Positions 44,243 through 53,166 of a stretch of 64,000 bases of DNA are shown in pieces. This stretch comes from an uncultured Lachnospira sp. (GTDB lineage Bacteria > Bacillota > Clostridia > Lachnospirales > Lachnospiraceae). Position numbers and translations under genes: made by a program. The notes beneath the pieces are model-generated. The model did no database searches, was not told the origin of the DNA, and worked only from the letters and a program-made list of their open reading frames with translations. Where the stretch lies: assembly GCA_946186125.1 (NCBI GenBank), contig CAMHLZ010000001.1, positions 108,041 through 172,040 on the forward strand. The letters run 5' to 3'. Each line of letters begins with the position of its first letter. Position 1 is the stretch's first letter.

Positions 44243-44278
44243 ATTATAACACATTTTCCACCATCGAACAAGTGTTCT
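44243..44278 (-). promoter_or_regulatory. IS200 transposase promoter with SOS box
   Basis: Minus-strand TTGTTC (44271-44266), 17-base spacer and TATAAT (44248-44243). CGAACAAGTGTTCT (44265-44278) covers the -35, the same arrangement and sequence as at the integrase promoter. Confidence 0.7.
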
Positions 44279-44327
44279 TTATACAAAAATAATATTTATT
44301 TTGCAATTCATCTCACCACCTGAAGAG

Positions 44328-44375
44328 GAGGGAGAATTCTTGCTTTAATTTGTTAAAAATTTGAATTTCCCTCTC
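44328..44375. repeat. Inverted repeat near the IS605 left end
   Basis: GAGGGAGAATTC (44328-44339) pairs with GAATTTCCCTCTC (44363-44375) with one mismatch. IS200/IS605 ends carry subterminal hairpins, so this may belong to the element's left end, or be the terminator of the gene ending at 44388. Confidence 0.4.
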
Positions 44376-44387
44376 ATAAAAAACCTC

Positions 44388-46607
44388 CTAATTCCAAAAT
44401 ACAATTGCTTCCTTAATTCTGTAAAACACATCCGGATTGCTGTTTGCCATATCCGTCGTTCCAACTGCCAGACTTAGCAGACTATTCAGTACCACCGTCG
44501 AAACCGTAAGCAGCAGCAAAATACCAATCACGTATCCGGCTATTTTTTTGTCCTTCGCCCTGTCATAGAGATCAAAGATCACATAGATGACCGGAAGATA
44601 AATCAGCCATGCAAAATCAACGGTATAACCATGGGACACTCCGCCCATCACAGTGGTCACATAACAGGAGAACAGCCCCACTGCAGACGCCGCACAGACG
44701 AAACCTCTGTCCCCCATCTGACGGATTCCTCTTTTTAGTGACCAGGGCAGAAGGAGTAAGAGCCACATAAGGGGATAGGAAAATAATCCAATTCCGTAAA
44801 TCCGATACAGATAGCCATAATAATCCCCCTGCTGCATCCGCAGATGAAAGAACGGGAACACCGCAGACGGCTCCGGCAAAGAGAAGAATCCTTCATAAAT
44901 TGCCACCGGTATTTTCCGAAAATCGGAAAGCGTATAATAACCGGTATCAAACACCGTCAGCTGATACTTCGCTCCAAACTCAAAGATTGAATCAAAACGA
45001 ACATAGTTGTAAACCATTATGCATAGCCCCACCACAATATAGGGCATCATAAAACAAAGAAGATTTGCAATATTTCCCTTGCAAAAAACCTGTCTCATAG
45101 CAAGAATCCACTTGGTTTTTACAGATACGCCTGCTTCGATTTCGTCCTCTCCTTGCGCATCTGTTCCCACCGTTCCATGGGAATTCACCTTTCTTAGTCC
45201 ATTCCACACAATGGGTACTACCAGCAGTGATGTAAAGATTGCATTCGGTCTGCTTCCTACCGCAAACGCCATGGAAAGTGCGCCAAACGTCAATCTAAGC
45301 TTCGATACCGTCCCCTCCCGAAAGGCTGTGTAACACAAATCAATTCCAAGCATTGAGAAGAGCAGACCTGAAATTCTTGCCACCTCATAAAAGTTACTGT
45401 TGGGACAGCTAAACACAATCATCGTCGTGTGAACATACCCCAAAATTCCACATAACAGCAGCCACAGATTCACCGGCTGCTTACGTTTTTGTGCCAGATC
45501 ATAAACAAGCTTTGCCATGATCAGCACAGCGACCAGTGATAAGGTCAGCGCCAGAAAATGTGTGTTCAACAGCTTATCGAATAACAGATAAAGGGGAAGG
45601 TAAAATAAAACTGCAGGCACAATTCCAAAATAACAGTAATATTTTCCCTGATAAAACGCCCTGTCCCACTTATAACGGATCCCATCCCGCTGTGCCCACT
45701 CGTAGGGGTTATCCAACTGTTCCAACTGCGCAATCCCTTCCTGTTCCGCTTCTGCATCACTTGGGATCAGGTTATTTAAATCTACCTTCCCTTCCGAAAG
45801 GGCAACCGTCAATTCCTGATAGGCATCCACCGGATTCTCTCCCTCTTCCCATAAGCGAAAGCTTTTATCACTGGTCTTAGCCAGCCTGACCATGAAAAGC
45901 ATCTGTGTTACCACCACAAAAATCACCAGTACTCTCGTCAACCGTACCATCCCGGGATTTGCCTGCTTCCCAAAGGAAACCTCTGCATTCGGGTACAAAC
46001 CCATCAACAAAAGAAAGGCAGCTGCAAGAAACACCAGAACAAATCTTTCTTTTATGAAACAAAAGGTCTCCCTCTCATTCAAGACAAGCTTCACATCAGA
46101 AATCCTCTCCTTTGTGGTCAGTCGAAAGGATAGCGAATGTGTTTCACCTGCAAAATCTGTCTTAAAATGACCTGTCCCCGGCACCTCCGTCACAATTACT
46201 GCATCGCTCCAGAGTGTGCGTGCATTTTGATTGGCATCATCCGTATAGGAAAGACTGCAGGAAGCTGTTCGCACATCTCCCTTCAGCTCAAGCCCTATGG
46301 TTTTCACCATCGTATCCACATTGGAAACAGTAAACTCATAGGTATTGTCTTCCTCCCCCAGACTCTCGGACATCTGCAACGTATCATCCGTTGTGGAATA
46401 ACTCTGCCTGTCGCAGTCACTTCCAAAGTGTTCAAAGGCATCGTAATTAAATACCAGCACCTCTGCCACCAAAGCGATCAGAAACGCACCAGCCAATGCA
46501 GACAGGCAGCGTTTTTGCGTTGTCAGACCCTCCGGCAGTTTTCGTAAAATAAAACCTGCACTCCCTGCAATAAGCAAAACTCCAAACAAGAAAACAATAT
46601 ACTGCAT
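44388..46607 (-). CDS. Polytopic membrane protein, GT-C glycosyltransferase-like
   Basis: A 739-residue protein with about 12-14 transmembrane helices. After two N-terminal helices comes an extracytoplasmic beta-type domain (~60-170), then a helix bundle with the loop NPYEWAQRDGIRYKWDRAFYQGKYYCYFGIVP. The layout recalls lipid-linked-sugar-dependent GT-C enzymes, though no single diagnostic motif is certain. AAAGGAG lies before the ATG. It follows the flavoprotein by two bases, in a three-gene unit with GtrA; a role in glycosylating a surface polymer is likely. Confidence 0.6.
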   Translation of the reverse strand: MQYIVFLFGVLLIAGSAGFILRKLPEGLTTQKRCLSALAGAFLIALVAEVLVFNYDAFEHFGSDCDRQSYSTTDDTLQMSESLGEEDNTYEFTVSNVDTMVKTIGLELKGDVRTASCSLSYTDDANQNARTLWSDAVIVTEVPGTGHFKTDFAGETHSLSFRLTTKERISDVKLVLNERETFCFIKERFVLVFLAAAFLLLMGLYPNAEVSFGKQANPGMVRLTRVLVIFVVVTQMLFMVRLAKTSDKSFRLWEEGENPVDAYQELTVALSEGKVDLNNLIPSDAEAEQEGIAQLEQLDNPYEWAQRDGIRYKWDRAFYQGKYYCYFGIVPAVLFYLPLYLLFDKLLNTHFLALTLSLVAVLIMAKLVYDLAQKRKQPVNLWLLLCGILGYVHTTMIVFSCPNSNFYEVARISGLLFSMLGIDLCYTAFREGTVSKLRLTFGALSMAFAVGSRPNAIFTSLLVVPIVWNGLRKVNSHGTVGTDAQGEDEIEAGVSVKTKWILAMRQVFCKGNIANLLCFMMPYIVVGLCIMVYNYVRFDSIFEFGAKYQLTVFDTGYYTLSDFRKIPVAIYEGFFSLPEPSAVFPFFHLRMQQGDYYGYLYRIYGIGLFSYPLMWLLLLLPWSLKRGIRQMGDRGFVCAASAVGLFSCYVTTVMGGVSHGYTVDFAWLIYLPVIYVIFDLYDRAKDKKIAGYVIGILLLLTVSTVVLNSLLSLAVGTTDMANSNPDVFYRIKEAIVFWN

Positions 46608-46609
46608 CT

Positions 46610-48163
46610 CTAATTCTCCTTTGTCTCGTGATATTCTTTATCCGTATTGACATTCCAGACATTGGATTTATCCTCTACCTGATGCACAATATTGTGTACT
46701 GCCTCAAAGGAGGTTACCATGGAATGATCCATATTGTTATACCGATGCTGTCCATTTCGTCCTACACAATAGAGATTCGAGAGCGTATTGAGATAGCAGA
46801 TAATTTCGTCCATGTGGGAATATCCATCAAAATAAGCCGGATAAGCCTTTTGTATCTTTTCACGGTGAGAGTCCAGCACATCCTCCCGGTTAATCACTTC
46901 CATAGAGACAAGTTCGTCAATTGCCAAACGAATACACTCTTCATCCGAGAGATTCCAGAAGTCGTCCCCCTCACGGCAAAAATATTCCAGACCAATCCAT
47001 ACATTCTCCTCCGGATGCTCCACCATATAAGGTGACCAGTTATTGAAAATCTGGATTCTTCCAAGCTTTACACCGGTATCCTGTACATAAATCCAACAAT
47101 CCGGAACAATGTGATTGAGTGTCTTTAATTTCGTTTCATTTTTGAGGTTGAGCTTTTTGAGCAAGAGACCAACCGTAACAAAATCCCGAAAAGGAAGATC
47201 TGCCGCAGCCTCTTTTACCACCGGTGGAATCGTGTCACCCTCAATTCCGGCAATGAGATTATTCACCGGCATTGAGGACAGGAAAATGTCTCCCTCATAT
47301 ACCTTTTCCTGTCCGTTTTCCAGACAGGTAATGCTACGGATGGTTCCGTTTTCCACCTGAATCCCTTTGACTTCACTGTTTTGGACAATCGTTCCTCCCT
47401 TTTGCCGGATTTCCTCTGCAACGGTCTCCCAGAGCTGACCCGGTCCAAATTTGGGATAGATGTACTCTTCGATCAGGGAAGTCTCCACCTTCTGATTCTT
47501 TCCCGGAACCAGCTTCCGAAAGACATCCTTTAACACTGCCAGGATGGATAGTCCCTTTACTCTCTGTGCGCCCCAGTCTGCAGAGATTTCTCTGGGATGT
47601 CTGCCCCACAGTTTTTCCGTATAGCCTTCGAAGAACATGCTATAAAGAACCTTACCGAATCGGTTTATGTAAAAATTCTCCAGATTCTCCTCCGGCAATT
47701 TGCGTATCGCAGCGTGCAGATAACTGAAACCTGCCCGCATTGTAGTGAAAAATCCCATGTTTCTGATGGTACTCCATTTAAGCGATACAGGATAATCAAA
47801 GAAATGCTTTGCATAATAAATGCGGGAAACCCGGTTACGAATGAGCATTACCCTGTCTTCTTTTTCCGGATCCGGTCCGCCTTTTACGAATTGCTTCTGT
47901 GTGCCCAGAAGTTTATCATCATAGGATGGTTCTCCCTGCGTTGGCATCATCTTCTGCCACCAGTTATTCACCCGGTCATCCTTTGAGAAAAACCGGTGTC
48001 CTCCAATATCCATCCGGTTTCCCTTGTACCTTACGGTCTGGGAAATGCCACCGATCCGGTCGGTCTTTTCCAGGATCACCACCTCATATCCCTCTTCCTT
48101 CAACAATTCATAGCCCGCTGTAAGCCCCGCAGGCCCAGCTCCGATAATAATCACTCGTTTCAT
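46610..48163 (-). CDS. FAD-dependent amine-oxidase/UDP-galactopyranose-mutase-like protein
   Basis: A 517-residue flavoprotein with the dinucleotide motif [18 protein letters not shown], then [13 protein letters not shown] and [11 protein letters not shown], and a C-terminal [18 protein letters not shown]. This subgroup is common in polysaccharide loci; related enzymes rearrange or oxidise nucleotide-linked sugars or isoprenoids. Substrate unknown. AAAGGAG precedes the ATG. It lies between gtrA and the membrane glycosyltransferase-like gene. Confidence 0.8.
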   Translation of the reverse strand: MKRVIIIGAGPAGLTAGYELLKEEGYEVVILEKTDRIGGISQTVRYKGNRMDIGGHRFFSKDDRVNNWWQKMMPTQGEPSYDDKLLGTQKQFVKGGPDPEKEDRVMLIRNRVSRIYYAKHFFDYPVSLKWSTIRNMGFFTTMRAGFSYLHAAIRKLPEENLENFYINRFGKVLYSMFFEGYTEKLWGRHPREISADWGAQRVKGLSILAVLKDVFRKLVPGKNQKVETSLIEEYIYPKFGPGQLWETVAEEIRQKGGTIVQNSEVKGIQVENGTIRSITCLENGQEKVYEGDIFLSSMPVNNLIAGIEGDTIPPVVKEAAADLPFRDFVTVGLLLKKLNLKNETKLKTLNHIVPDCWIYVQDTGVKLGRIQIFNNWSPYMVEHPEENVWIGLEYFCREGDDFWNLSDEECIRLAIDELVSMEVINREDVLDSHREKIQKAYPAYFDGYSHMDEIICYLNTLSNLYCVGRNGQHRYNNMDHSMVTSFEAVHNIVHQVEDKSNVWNVNTDKEYHETKEN

Positions 48164-48193
48164 CTATTTCTCCTTTCCCTTGTCATAAGTTTC

Positions 48194-48637
48194 TCATCGA
48201 TACAGAACGATTTTTCTTGCAATGAAATTCCACAACAGAACAATTGCCGCAGCAATTATTTTGGCAAGCAGAATCGGCAACCCTATCACTTCAAGCATCA
48301 ATGCCATCAACAATTCTGTAAGCCCCAATCCAATCACACCAATCACTGCATAGGCCACAAACTCTCCCACTGCATTGGTTTTGGCAGACTGCTCCTGAAA
48401 AACAAAGACCTTGGACAATATGTAATTGGCAATCAGACCTAGTAAAAAGGCAATTGCAACCGCCACATACTCATTCATTCCCAGTCTTACCATCAATAGC
48501 ATGGAACCCGAATCTACCAAAAATGCCAATCCGCCTACAAATACATAGCGGAAAAGCTGTACAAAAATGTTGTCCGTTTTTTCATAGAAAATAATCTGGA
48601 TCTTTCCTGTTTTCAATCGTTCAAACAGCTCTTTCAC
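48194..48637 (-). CDS. GtrA family membrane protein
   Basis: A 147-residue protein with four transmembrane helices and the GtrA pattern (LFRYVFVGGLAFLVDSGSMLL, LLGLIANYILSKVFVF, and WNFIARKIVLYR). GtrA proteins are thought to flip undecaprenyl-linked sugars for glycosylation outside the membrane. GTG 48637 is chosen because AGAGAGG lies just upstream; longer in-frame starts have no ribosome site. First gene of the surface-glycan unit. Confidence 0.85.
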   Translation of the reverse strand: MKELFERLKTGKIQIIFYEKTDNIFVQLFRYVFVGGLAFLVDSGSMLLMVRLGMNEYVAVAIAFLLGLIANYILSKVFVFQEQSAKTNAVGEFVAYAVIGVIGLGLTELLMALMLEVIGLPILLAKIIAAAIVLLWNFIARKIVLYR

Positions 48638-48805
48638 AAGAATACCTCTCTTTCCAGGATAGTTGCCATGCAGTTGCGAAACGCAAATACGTTTCCTTCC
48701 CATTTTCTTTCGTGGCACTGACTTTTCTATTATACAATTATCTTACCGATTTGACAATGATTGTGTTTGCACTTCTCTTCGCTCGGTCGTGGCTTTCGCC
48801 ACATA

Positions 48806-48868
48806 GCCTCACACAAAAAAAGAGCCAGATCGGAGTAAACTCCATCTGACTCTTTTCTCGTGTGAGCC
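48806..48868. terminator. rplL-type terminator, double stem
   Basis: Outer stem GCCTCACAC/GTGTGAGCC (48806-48814, 48860-48868) and inner stem GAGCCAGAT/ATCTGACTC (48822-48830, 48844-48852), with A and T runs. It stands 25 bases past the rplL stop and upstream of the GtrA gene. The rest of 48638-48805 holds no gene. Confidence 0.75.
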
Positions 48869-48892
48869 TGCAAGGCTCATTGCAAACGATTC

Positions 48893-49193
48893 TTACTTCA
48901 AAGTAACCTTTGCGCCAACTTCTTCTAACTTAGCCTTAATGTCATCAGCCTCTGCCTTAGAAGCACCCTCTTTAACAACCTTAGGAGCTCCGTCAACAAC
49001 TTCCTTCGCTTCCTTAAGACCTAAACCGGTTACTTCACGAACAACCTTGATAACCTTAACCTTCTCAGCACCAACTTCGGTTAACTCTACATCAAACTCA
49101 TCCTTCTCTTCGCCTGCTGCTGCACCATCACCAGCTGCTGCTGCAACGACAACACCTGCTGCTGCAGATACGCCGAACTCTTCCTCACATGCC
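48893..49193 (-). pseudogene. rplL: 3' fragment of ribosomal protein L7/L12 gene
   Basis: Minus-strand translation gives [16 protein letters not shown], then the Ala/Gly hinge and the full C-terminal domain ([49 protein letters not shown]). The N-terminal dimerisation domain (~30 residues) is missing; upstream sequence switches at about 49193 to an unrelated ICE gene in another frame. L7/L12 is essential, so a full copy must exist elsewhere. Confidence 0.88.
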
Positions 49194-49443
49194 GCTCTTT
49201 TGCTTCTGCCATACGAGCCTGTATTGCCTTAGAAATCTGACTCTCCTGCAACTCATCAATACGATTCTGCATATTGACAAGTTCTGTAGTCATAGAATCC
49301 AGTTTCTTTTCAAGACTGTCTATATACGCACAAAGCTCATAGGTATCCTTTGACTCTTGCTGCATATTATTTTGCTTAAGAAGCTGCAACAGTTCCATAA
49401 TCATTTCATCCTGCGTTAACGCTTTTCTTTCAATCATTTCCAT
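49194..49443 (-). pseudogene. 5' fragment of a DUF6674-like ICE protein
   Basis: ATG 49443 follows GGAGG. The first ~83 residues (ERKALTQDEMIMELLQLLKQN, YELCAYIDSLEKKLDSM and so on, coiled-coil) resemble a conserved protein of Tn1549-like elements that I recall as DUF6674, normally much longer. The frame enters rplL sequence at 49193 and ends at 49087 after nonsense residues. The gene is broken. Confidence 0.7.
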
Positions 49444-49466
49444 CTTAAATTCCTCCTTAAATGCAA

Positions 49467-49486
49467 GGGGAGGACAACGCCTCCCC
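49467..49486. promoter_or_regulatory. GC-rich hairpin between SpoVG-like and DUF6674-like genes
   Basis: GGGGAGG / CCTCCCC around six bases. No T run follows; it could be a weak attenuator or an RNA-stability element of the ICE transcript. Confidence 0.4.
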
Positions 49487-49500
49487 ACATTAATTACTCC

Positions 49501-49680
49501 TTATCGAAAGGGCAACGGTTCACCGGATACCTTCATAAATCCGTCTTTATCCTGTTCCTCTTTCTTTTCATTGGCACTTTTTTCAGACTGCTCCTGCTTC
49601 TTTTCCTTTGCTCTTTCATACTCTGCAAGAACTTCCTCATAAAGCTTCTCACGGAATTCTTTTGTTACAGGGTAGCAGAC
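49501..49680 (-). pseudogene. 3' part of split SpoVG-like gene
   Basis: Minus-strand reading gives VCYPVTKEFREKLYEEVLAEYER, then a Lys/Glu/Gln-rich tail and SGEPLPFR before TAA. This is the missing end of the second SpoVG domain encoded at 53162-53668, separated by the RIT element. It has no start of its own. Confidence 0.85.
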
Positions 49681-49709
49681 ATCCTGGTTATCTCGATATC
49701 AAGATAATC

Positions 49710-49745
49710 AGGATTATTCCGATTCCTTGATTATCCCGATTTTTT
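49710..49745. repeat. RIT outer inverted repeat, left
   Basis: AGGATTATTCCGATTCCTTG followed by ATTATCCCGATTTTTT (last base just outside). It contains the repeated half-motifs ATTATTCCGAT and ATTATCCCGAT, likely recombinase sites. Confidence 0.85.
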
Positions 49746-49803
49746 AAAATAGCCACGCCGAAAACCGCTGGGACTGGGCAGTTGGCATGGCTGCAATTCA
49801 TAA

Positions 49804-49821
49804 TTAATCGGAATAATTAAT
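49804..49821. repeat. RIT inner inverted repeat, left
   Basis: TTAATCGGAATAATTAAT, exact reverse complement of 53055-53072. It includes the ritC stop codon. Confidence 0.85.
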
Positions 49822-50836
49822 AACCACGACACAAACGTTCAATGATATCTTCATTGCCCTTCCAAAATGGAATGGCATCAATAGAATAATCTAACCTTGT
49901 TGATGCTTTTTCGATAGCTTCTCTTTTCATTTCCGTATCTGCATATGCATATATTTGTGTTACTTGTGGATCGGAATGTCCAAGAAATTCGGCAAGCAGT
50001 GCTAGTGGCATTCCTGAACGATACAAATGCATAGCTCTCGACTTTCTTATTATATGAGGATGCACTTTTTCATTGATGGTTACTGTCTTGCTTGCCTGTT
50101 TTGCATATTTTTTCAAGAAACGGGCTACATTATCATCTGACATTTTTGTTTTAGAACCTCTATGTATGGTATAAAACATATGTGCATCTTCTTCTGCATG
50201 AAATAATGCTATGTATCGTTTTCCTAATTCAATTGTTTTCTTTGATACAGGAACAATACGAGGTTTATTTCCTTTGCCAAGAAGACAGAGCGTTGAATTG
50301 TCAATATTTAAGTCCGATTTTTTCATGCTGAGCATCTCACAGTCTCTGGCAGCTACATCATACATGAGTGCTAAAAAGAAATTATCGCGCATTCCTAACC
50401 GTGTTGTAGTGTCAGGGGCATTTATTATTGCGGAAACAGCGGTTTCTGTCAGATAGTCAACGGTCATTGTTTTGTTTACATCTTTTTTTAAAGGTATGCT
50501 TTTTAATGAAGCGTAAACAGAATACAACATAGGTTCTGTCATAGCTGCATATTCAAAAAACATTCTAATACAACTTAACCTTTGGTTTCTTGTGGAAATT
50601 TTCCAATGTTTTTCGATTTCCATGTGATCCAGAAAGGATAGTACAATTGTAGGTTCAAACATCCCAAAGTTAATCTGTGCATTTGAAATATTTTTTTCTT
50701 CGTTCAAATATTTTATCAACATATTCCATGTTTTATGGCATGCATTGATAGTATGAATGCTATAATTACGCTGTTTTGGAAGATATATGACAAAGAAATC
50801 TTTCAGCAGTCTCCAAAAATCTTTTGTTTTATTCAT
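49817..50836 (-). CDS. RIT tyrosine recombinase, third gene
   Basis: A 339-residue recombinase. The N-terminal core-binding domain (QRNYSIHTINACHKTWNMLI) and the catalytic motifs AARDCEMLSM, HPHIIRKSRAMHLYR and EFLGHSDPQVTQIYAYA are present, with the Arg-His-Arg-Tyr set. Its start overlaps the second gene by ATGA. Confidence 0.92.
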   Translation of the reverse strand: MNKTKDFWRLLKDFFVIYLPKQRNYSIHTINACHKTWNMLIKYLNEEKNISNAQINFGMFEPTIVLSFLDHMEIEKHWKISTRNQRLSCIRMFFEYAAMTEPMLYSVYASLKSIPLKKDVNKTMTVDYLTETAVSAIINAPDTTTRLGMRDNFFLALMYDVAARDCEMLSMKKSDLNIDNSTLCLLGKGNKPRIVPVSKKTIELGKRYIALFHAEEDAHMFYTIHRGSKTKMSDDNVARFLKKYAKQASKTVTINEKVHPHIIRKSRAMHLYRSGMPLALLAEFLGHSDPQVTQIYAYADTEMKREAIEKASTRLDYSIDAIPFWKGNEDIIERLCRGY

Positions 50837-51777
50837 ATATTCGCACCTCCTATGATTGTGCCGGCATCCATAAATGCCATTTTGGAAAGTCGTTCTGGCA
50901 ATAAATGAATGTAATAAAATGTACTGCTAAATGAGCCATGCCCCATATAAGCGCTTAGGTAAGGAATATAAGAATCCAAGTCTTTTCCTTCTTCAACCCA
51001 TTTCATTAAAGTTCTTGTTGCGAAATTGTGTCTTAAATCATATGGTGAAGGAACTCTGTTTTCAATTGTATTACCGGCAGCTATCCAGCATTTTCTGAAT
51101 GCTCTTTCTAGCCATCCGCTTTCATAAACATCTCCATGATTGGATGGAAAAAAACAGGCTGCTTCGGGATAAAACATTTTGGATATTTCATTGTATTTCT
51201 TGCACAACTGTATTACATCATCACTAACAGGAAGAACTCTGTCTTTATGTCTTTTGGATTGGCGGATGTATATATTTTTGTTTTTATAATCTATATCTGT
51301 TTTTTGAAGATGTAATACTTCTTTTGGTCTCAGACCACAAGCAAACTGAACGCGAAAAATCGTAGGAATGGTATATTCCAAAAGTGGACTATTGTTACGG
51401 TGCGGATAGATATCTGTCGCATGAAAAAATGCAGATATTTCTGCCTCTGTGAAAATACAAGGAAGTTCGGGTTTGTACTTTTTTCTTGCCTTATCTGGAA
51501 GCACATAGGCATCTTTTCCAATCGAAATTAAAAATTTTGCAAACTCCCTTATAATAATTGCATGGTTAGGTGCTTTGTTATTTACATTTTCATGGTCACA
51601 CCATGCGTTTACGATTTCTTGAGACAATACACAGCATGTAGGGAAATATTCTAGAAAAAACATGTCCAACCGTCGCAATCCTCCTTCATAGCTGATTGCC
51701 GAATATCCCAATGCTATTTTATAATTAAACATTGCAATCAGATCATCTGCAAAGTTACTTTGGTATTTATAAGTCAT
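50833..51777 (-). CDS. RIT tyrosine recombinase, second gene
   Basis: A 314-residue recombinase with ACGLRPKEVLHL, PYDLRHNFATRTL and YMGHGSFSSTFYYIHL. The conserved HxxR His is replaced by Asp-Leu in PYDLRH, a deviation that might reflect specialised roles among the three. Overlaps both neighbours by four bases. Confidence 0.92.
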   Translation of the reverse strand: MTYKYQSNFADDLIAMFNYKIALGYSAISYEGGLRRLDMFFLEYFPTCCVLSQEIVNAWCDHENVNNKAPNHAIIIREFAKFLISIGKDAYVLPDKARKKYKPELPCIFTEAEISAFFHATDIYPHRNNSPLLEYTIPTIFRVQFACGLRPKEVLHLQKTDIDYKNKNIYIRQSKRHKDRVLPVSDDVIQLCKKYNEISKMFYPEAACFFPSNHGDVYESGWLERAFRKCWIAAGNTIENRVPSPYDLRHNFATRTLMKWVEEGKDLDSYIPYLSAYMGHGSFSSTFYYIHLLPERLSKMAFMDAGTIIGGANI

Positions 51778-53003
51778 GACAATCCCACCTTTCCGGTTTC
51801 ATACATTTTAATGTCCATGCAGCATTGTACAAGCATTTCAGTGTTTAATGACAAATATCTTTTTGTAGAATCAATATGCTGATGTCCAAGTGTCTGTGCA
51901 ATGGTTGATAATGCAACTCCTTCAGCAAGCATACCGGTTCCGACAGTACGCCTGAATGCGTGAAAACTTTTTCCGTCCCATGCAGATTTGGGTATCGATG
52001 TTTCTTTCAGATACCTGAGCATGATATTTCTCCCCACTCCTTTATGAAGCTGTTCATATGGTCTTGTAAGTTTCAGAAAGATATGACTGCAATCTGATTT
52101 AGGTCTGGCATTTAAAATGTAATCAGCAATGGCATTGCTAACAACAGGGGGCAATGGAAGTGAAATTTTGTTGTTTGTTTTACTTTGGACTAATGTCAGA
52201 GTTTCTTTCTTCCAATCAACATCACTAAGTTGAAGGGCAGCAATGTCGGATGAACGTAGTCCGAGATTGCTGGCGAGAATGATTATGGCATAGTCACGCT
52301 TTCCCATTACAGTTGAAGTGTCTATTACAGATAAAATCTGCTTGATTTCATCCACTTGCCAACATGGCAGAACTTTTTTGGGACTTGCAGCCGAATTTGA
52401 GAGTAAAAGCTCCACCTGAAGCGAAAAACCGTAATGCTCAGTCAAAAACTTAAAAAAATTACGTAATACCCATCTCTGCCTATCCATACTTCCTTGCCAT
52501 TTGGGAAATTTTTTAATGATATATTCTTTCAAAACGGCTGTGCTAATGTCTTCCACACTATAGCAACTGCTTTCTTCCAAATAAAGAAGAAAGCCCCGGA
52601 TGGAATTTATGACAGTTTCAGTAGTGCTTTCAGCGATTTCAGTCCTTAATTTTTTACTATATTCAGTAAGAATAGAGCTATAAACAGGTCCTAACAGACA
52701 TGTTTTATAACGATGTCTGCTCAAGTCAATCTCGCCGCATTCAGTATAATGAGCCAAAATCCACGCAGCTTTTCGTTTTTCCAGATATGTCCGTTGTTTT
52801 ATCTGCCTGCTTTCCATACGTTCTTTTTGATACTGCATAAACGCATCAAAGGCTTCATAGTCAAAACTGAACAAGTCCTTTTTCTGGCAAAAATCCATAA
52901 TTTCTTTAAAATCACTACGATAATTGCCAATTGCTGATTCAGATAGCGGAATGCTTTTAATTGATTCCATGATGTTCTGTACCTTTTTGATAATATTGTC
53001 CAT
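51774..53003 (-). CDS. RIT tyrosine recombinase, first gene
   Basis: A 409-residue recombinase with SNLGLRSSDIAAL, HAFRRTVGTGMLAEG and TLGHQHIDSTKRYLSL. GGAGG lies eight bases before ATG. It leads the three-gene transcript; a promoter should lie between it and the inner repeat at 53055. The overlapping starts imply the three are made in fixed ratio and act together. Confidence 0.92.
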   Translation of the reverse strand: MDNIIKKVQNIMESIKSIPLSESAIGNYRSDFKEIMDFCQKKDLFSFDYEAFDAFMQYQKERMESRQIKQRTYLEKRKAAWILAHYTECGEIDLSRHRYKTCLLGPVYSSILTEYSKKLRTEIAESTTETVINSIRGFLLYLEESSCYSVEDISTAVLKEYIIKKFPKWQGSMDRQRWVLRNFFKFLTEHYGFSLQVELLLSNSAASPKKVLPCWQVDEIKQILSVIDTSTVMGKRDYAIIILASNLGLRSSDIAALQLSDVDWKKETLTLVQSKTNNKISLPLPPVVSNAIADYILNARPKSDCSHIFLKLTRPYEQLHKGVGRNIMLRYLKETSIPKSAWDGKSFHAFRRTVGTGMLAEGVALSTIAQTLGHQHIDSTKRYLSLNTEMLVQCCMDIKMYETGKVGLS

Positions 53004-53054
53004 ATATGGCGCCTCCTTTTATTTTTTATATCGAAAGACACGATATACTTTAAT

Positions 53055-53072
53055 ATTAATTATTCCGATTAA
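53055..53072. repeat. RIT inner inverted repeat, right
   Basis: ATTAATTATTCCGATTAA, mirror of 49804-49821, about 50 bases upstream of the first recombinase start, so it may also be an operator. Confidence 0.85.
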
Positions 53073-53130
53073 ATATGGGTAGTGGCAAAGGAAAACTGCT
53101 TAATTACAGTTGGTTGAAGTATGGAAATTA

Positions 53131-53166
53131 AAAAAATCGGGATAATCAAGAAGTCGGAATAATCCT
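53131..53166. repeat. RIT outer inverted repeat, right
   Basis: Reads inward as AGGATTATTCCGACTTCTTG then ATTATCCCGATTTTTT. It runs into the split SpoVG-like gene. Confidence 0.85.

Larger units (their letters stand above)
44388..49193. other. Higher-GC block: surface-glycan cluster plus broken rplL
   Basis: By eye, base composition and codon choice here (many CCG, GGC, CTG) differ from the AT-rich neighbours. It begins beside the IS605 remnant and ends at a sharp junction inside rplL. It seems to be a chromosomal fragment from another strain or species brought into the element. Confidence 0.55.
49688..53161 (-). mobile_element. Recombinase-in-trio (RIT) element
   Basis: Three overlapping tyrosine-recombinase genes, flanked by outer ~36-bp inverted repeats (49710-49745 and 53131-53166; 34 of 36 match) and exact inner 18-bp inverted repeats (49804-49821, 53055-53072). 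ATCCTGG occurs directly on both sides (49681-49687 and 53162-53168). RIT elements are a known class with three adjacent recombinases. The left end carries an extra near-palindrome TTATCTCGATATCAAGATAA (49688-49707). Confidence 0.85.

Noticed and set aside
48893..49193. rplL 3' end as an ICE attachment site
   Set aside because: ICE att cores in rplL involve only the last few bases of the gene, whereas about 95 codons are present here and the integrase is far away; capture of a chromosomal piece fits better.
49194..49443. A working gene from 49443 to 49087
   Set aside because: The second half is rplL sequence read out of frame, so the product would be a family N-terminus with a nonsense tail.
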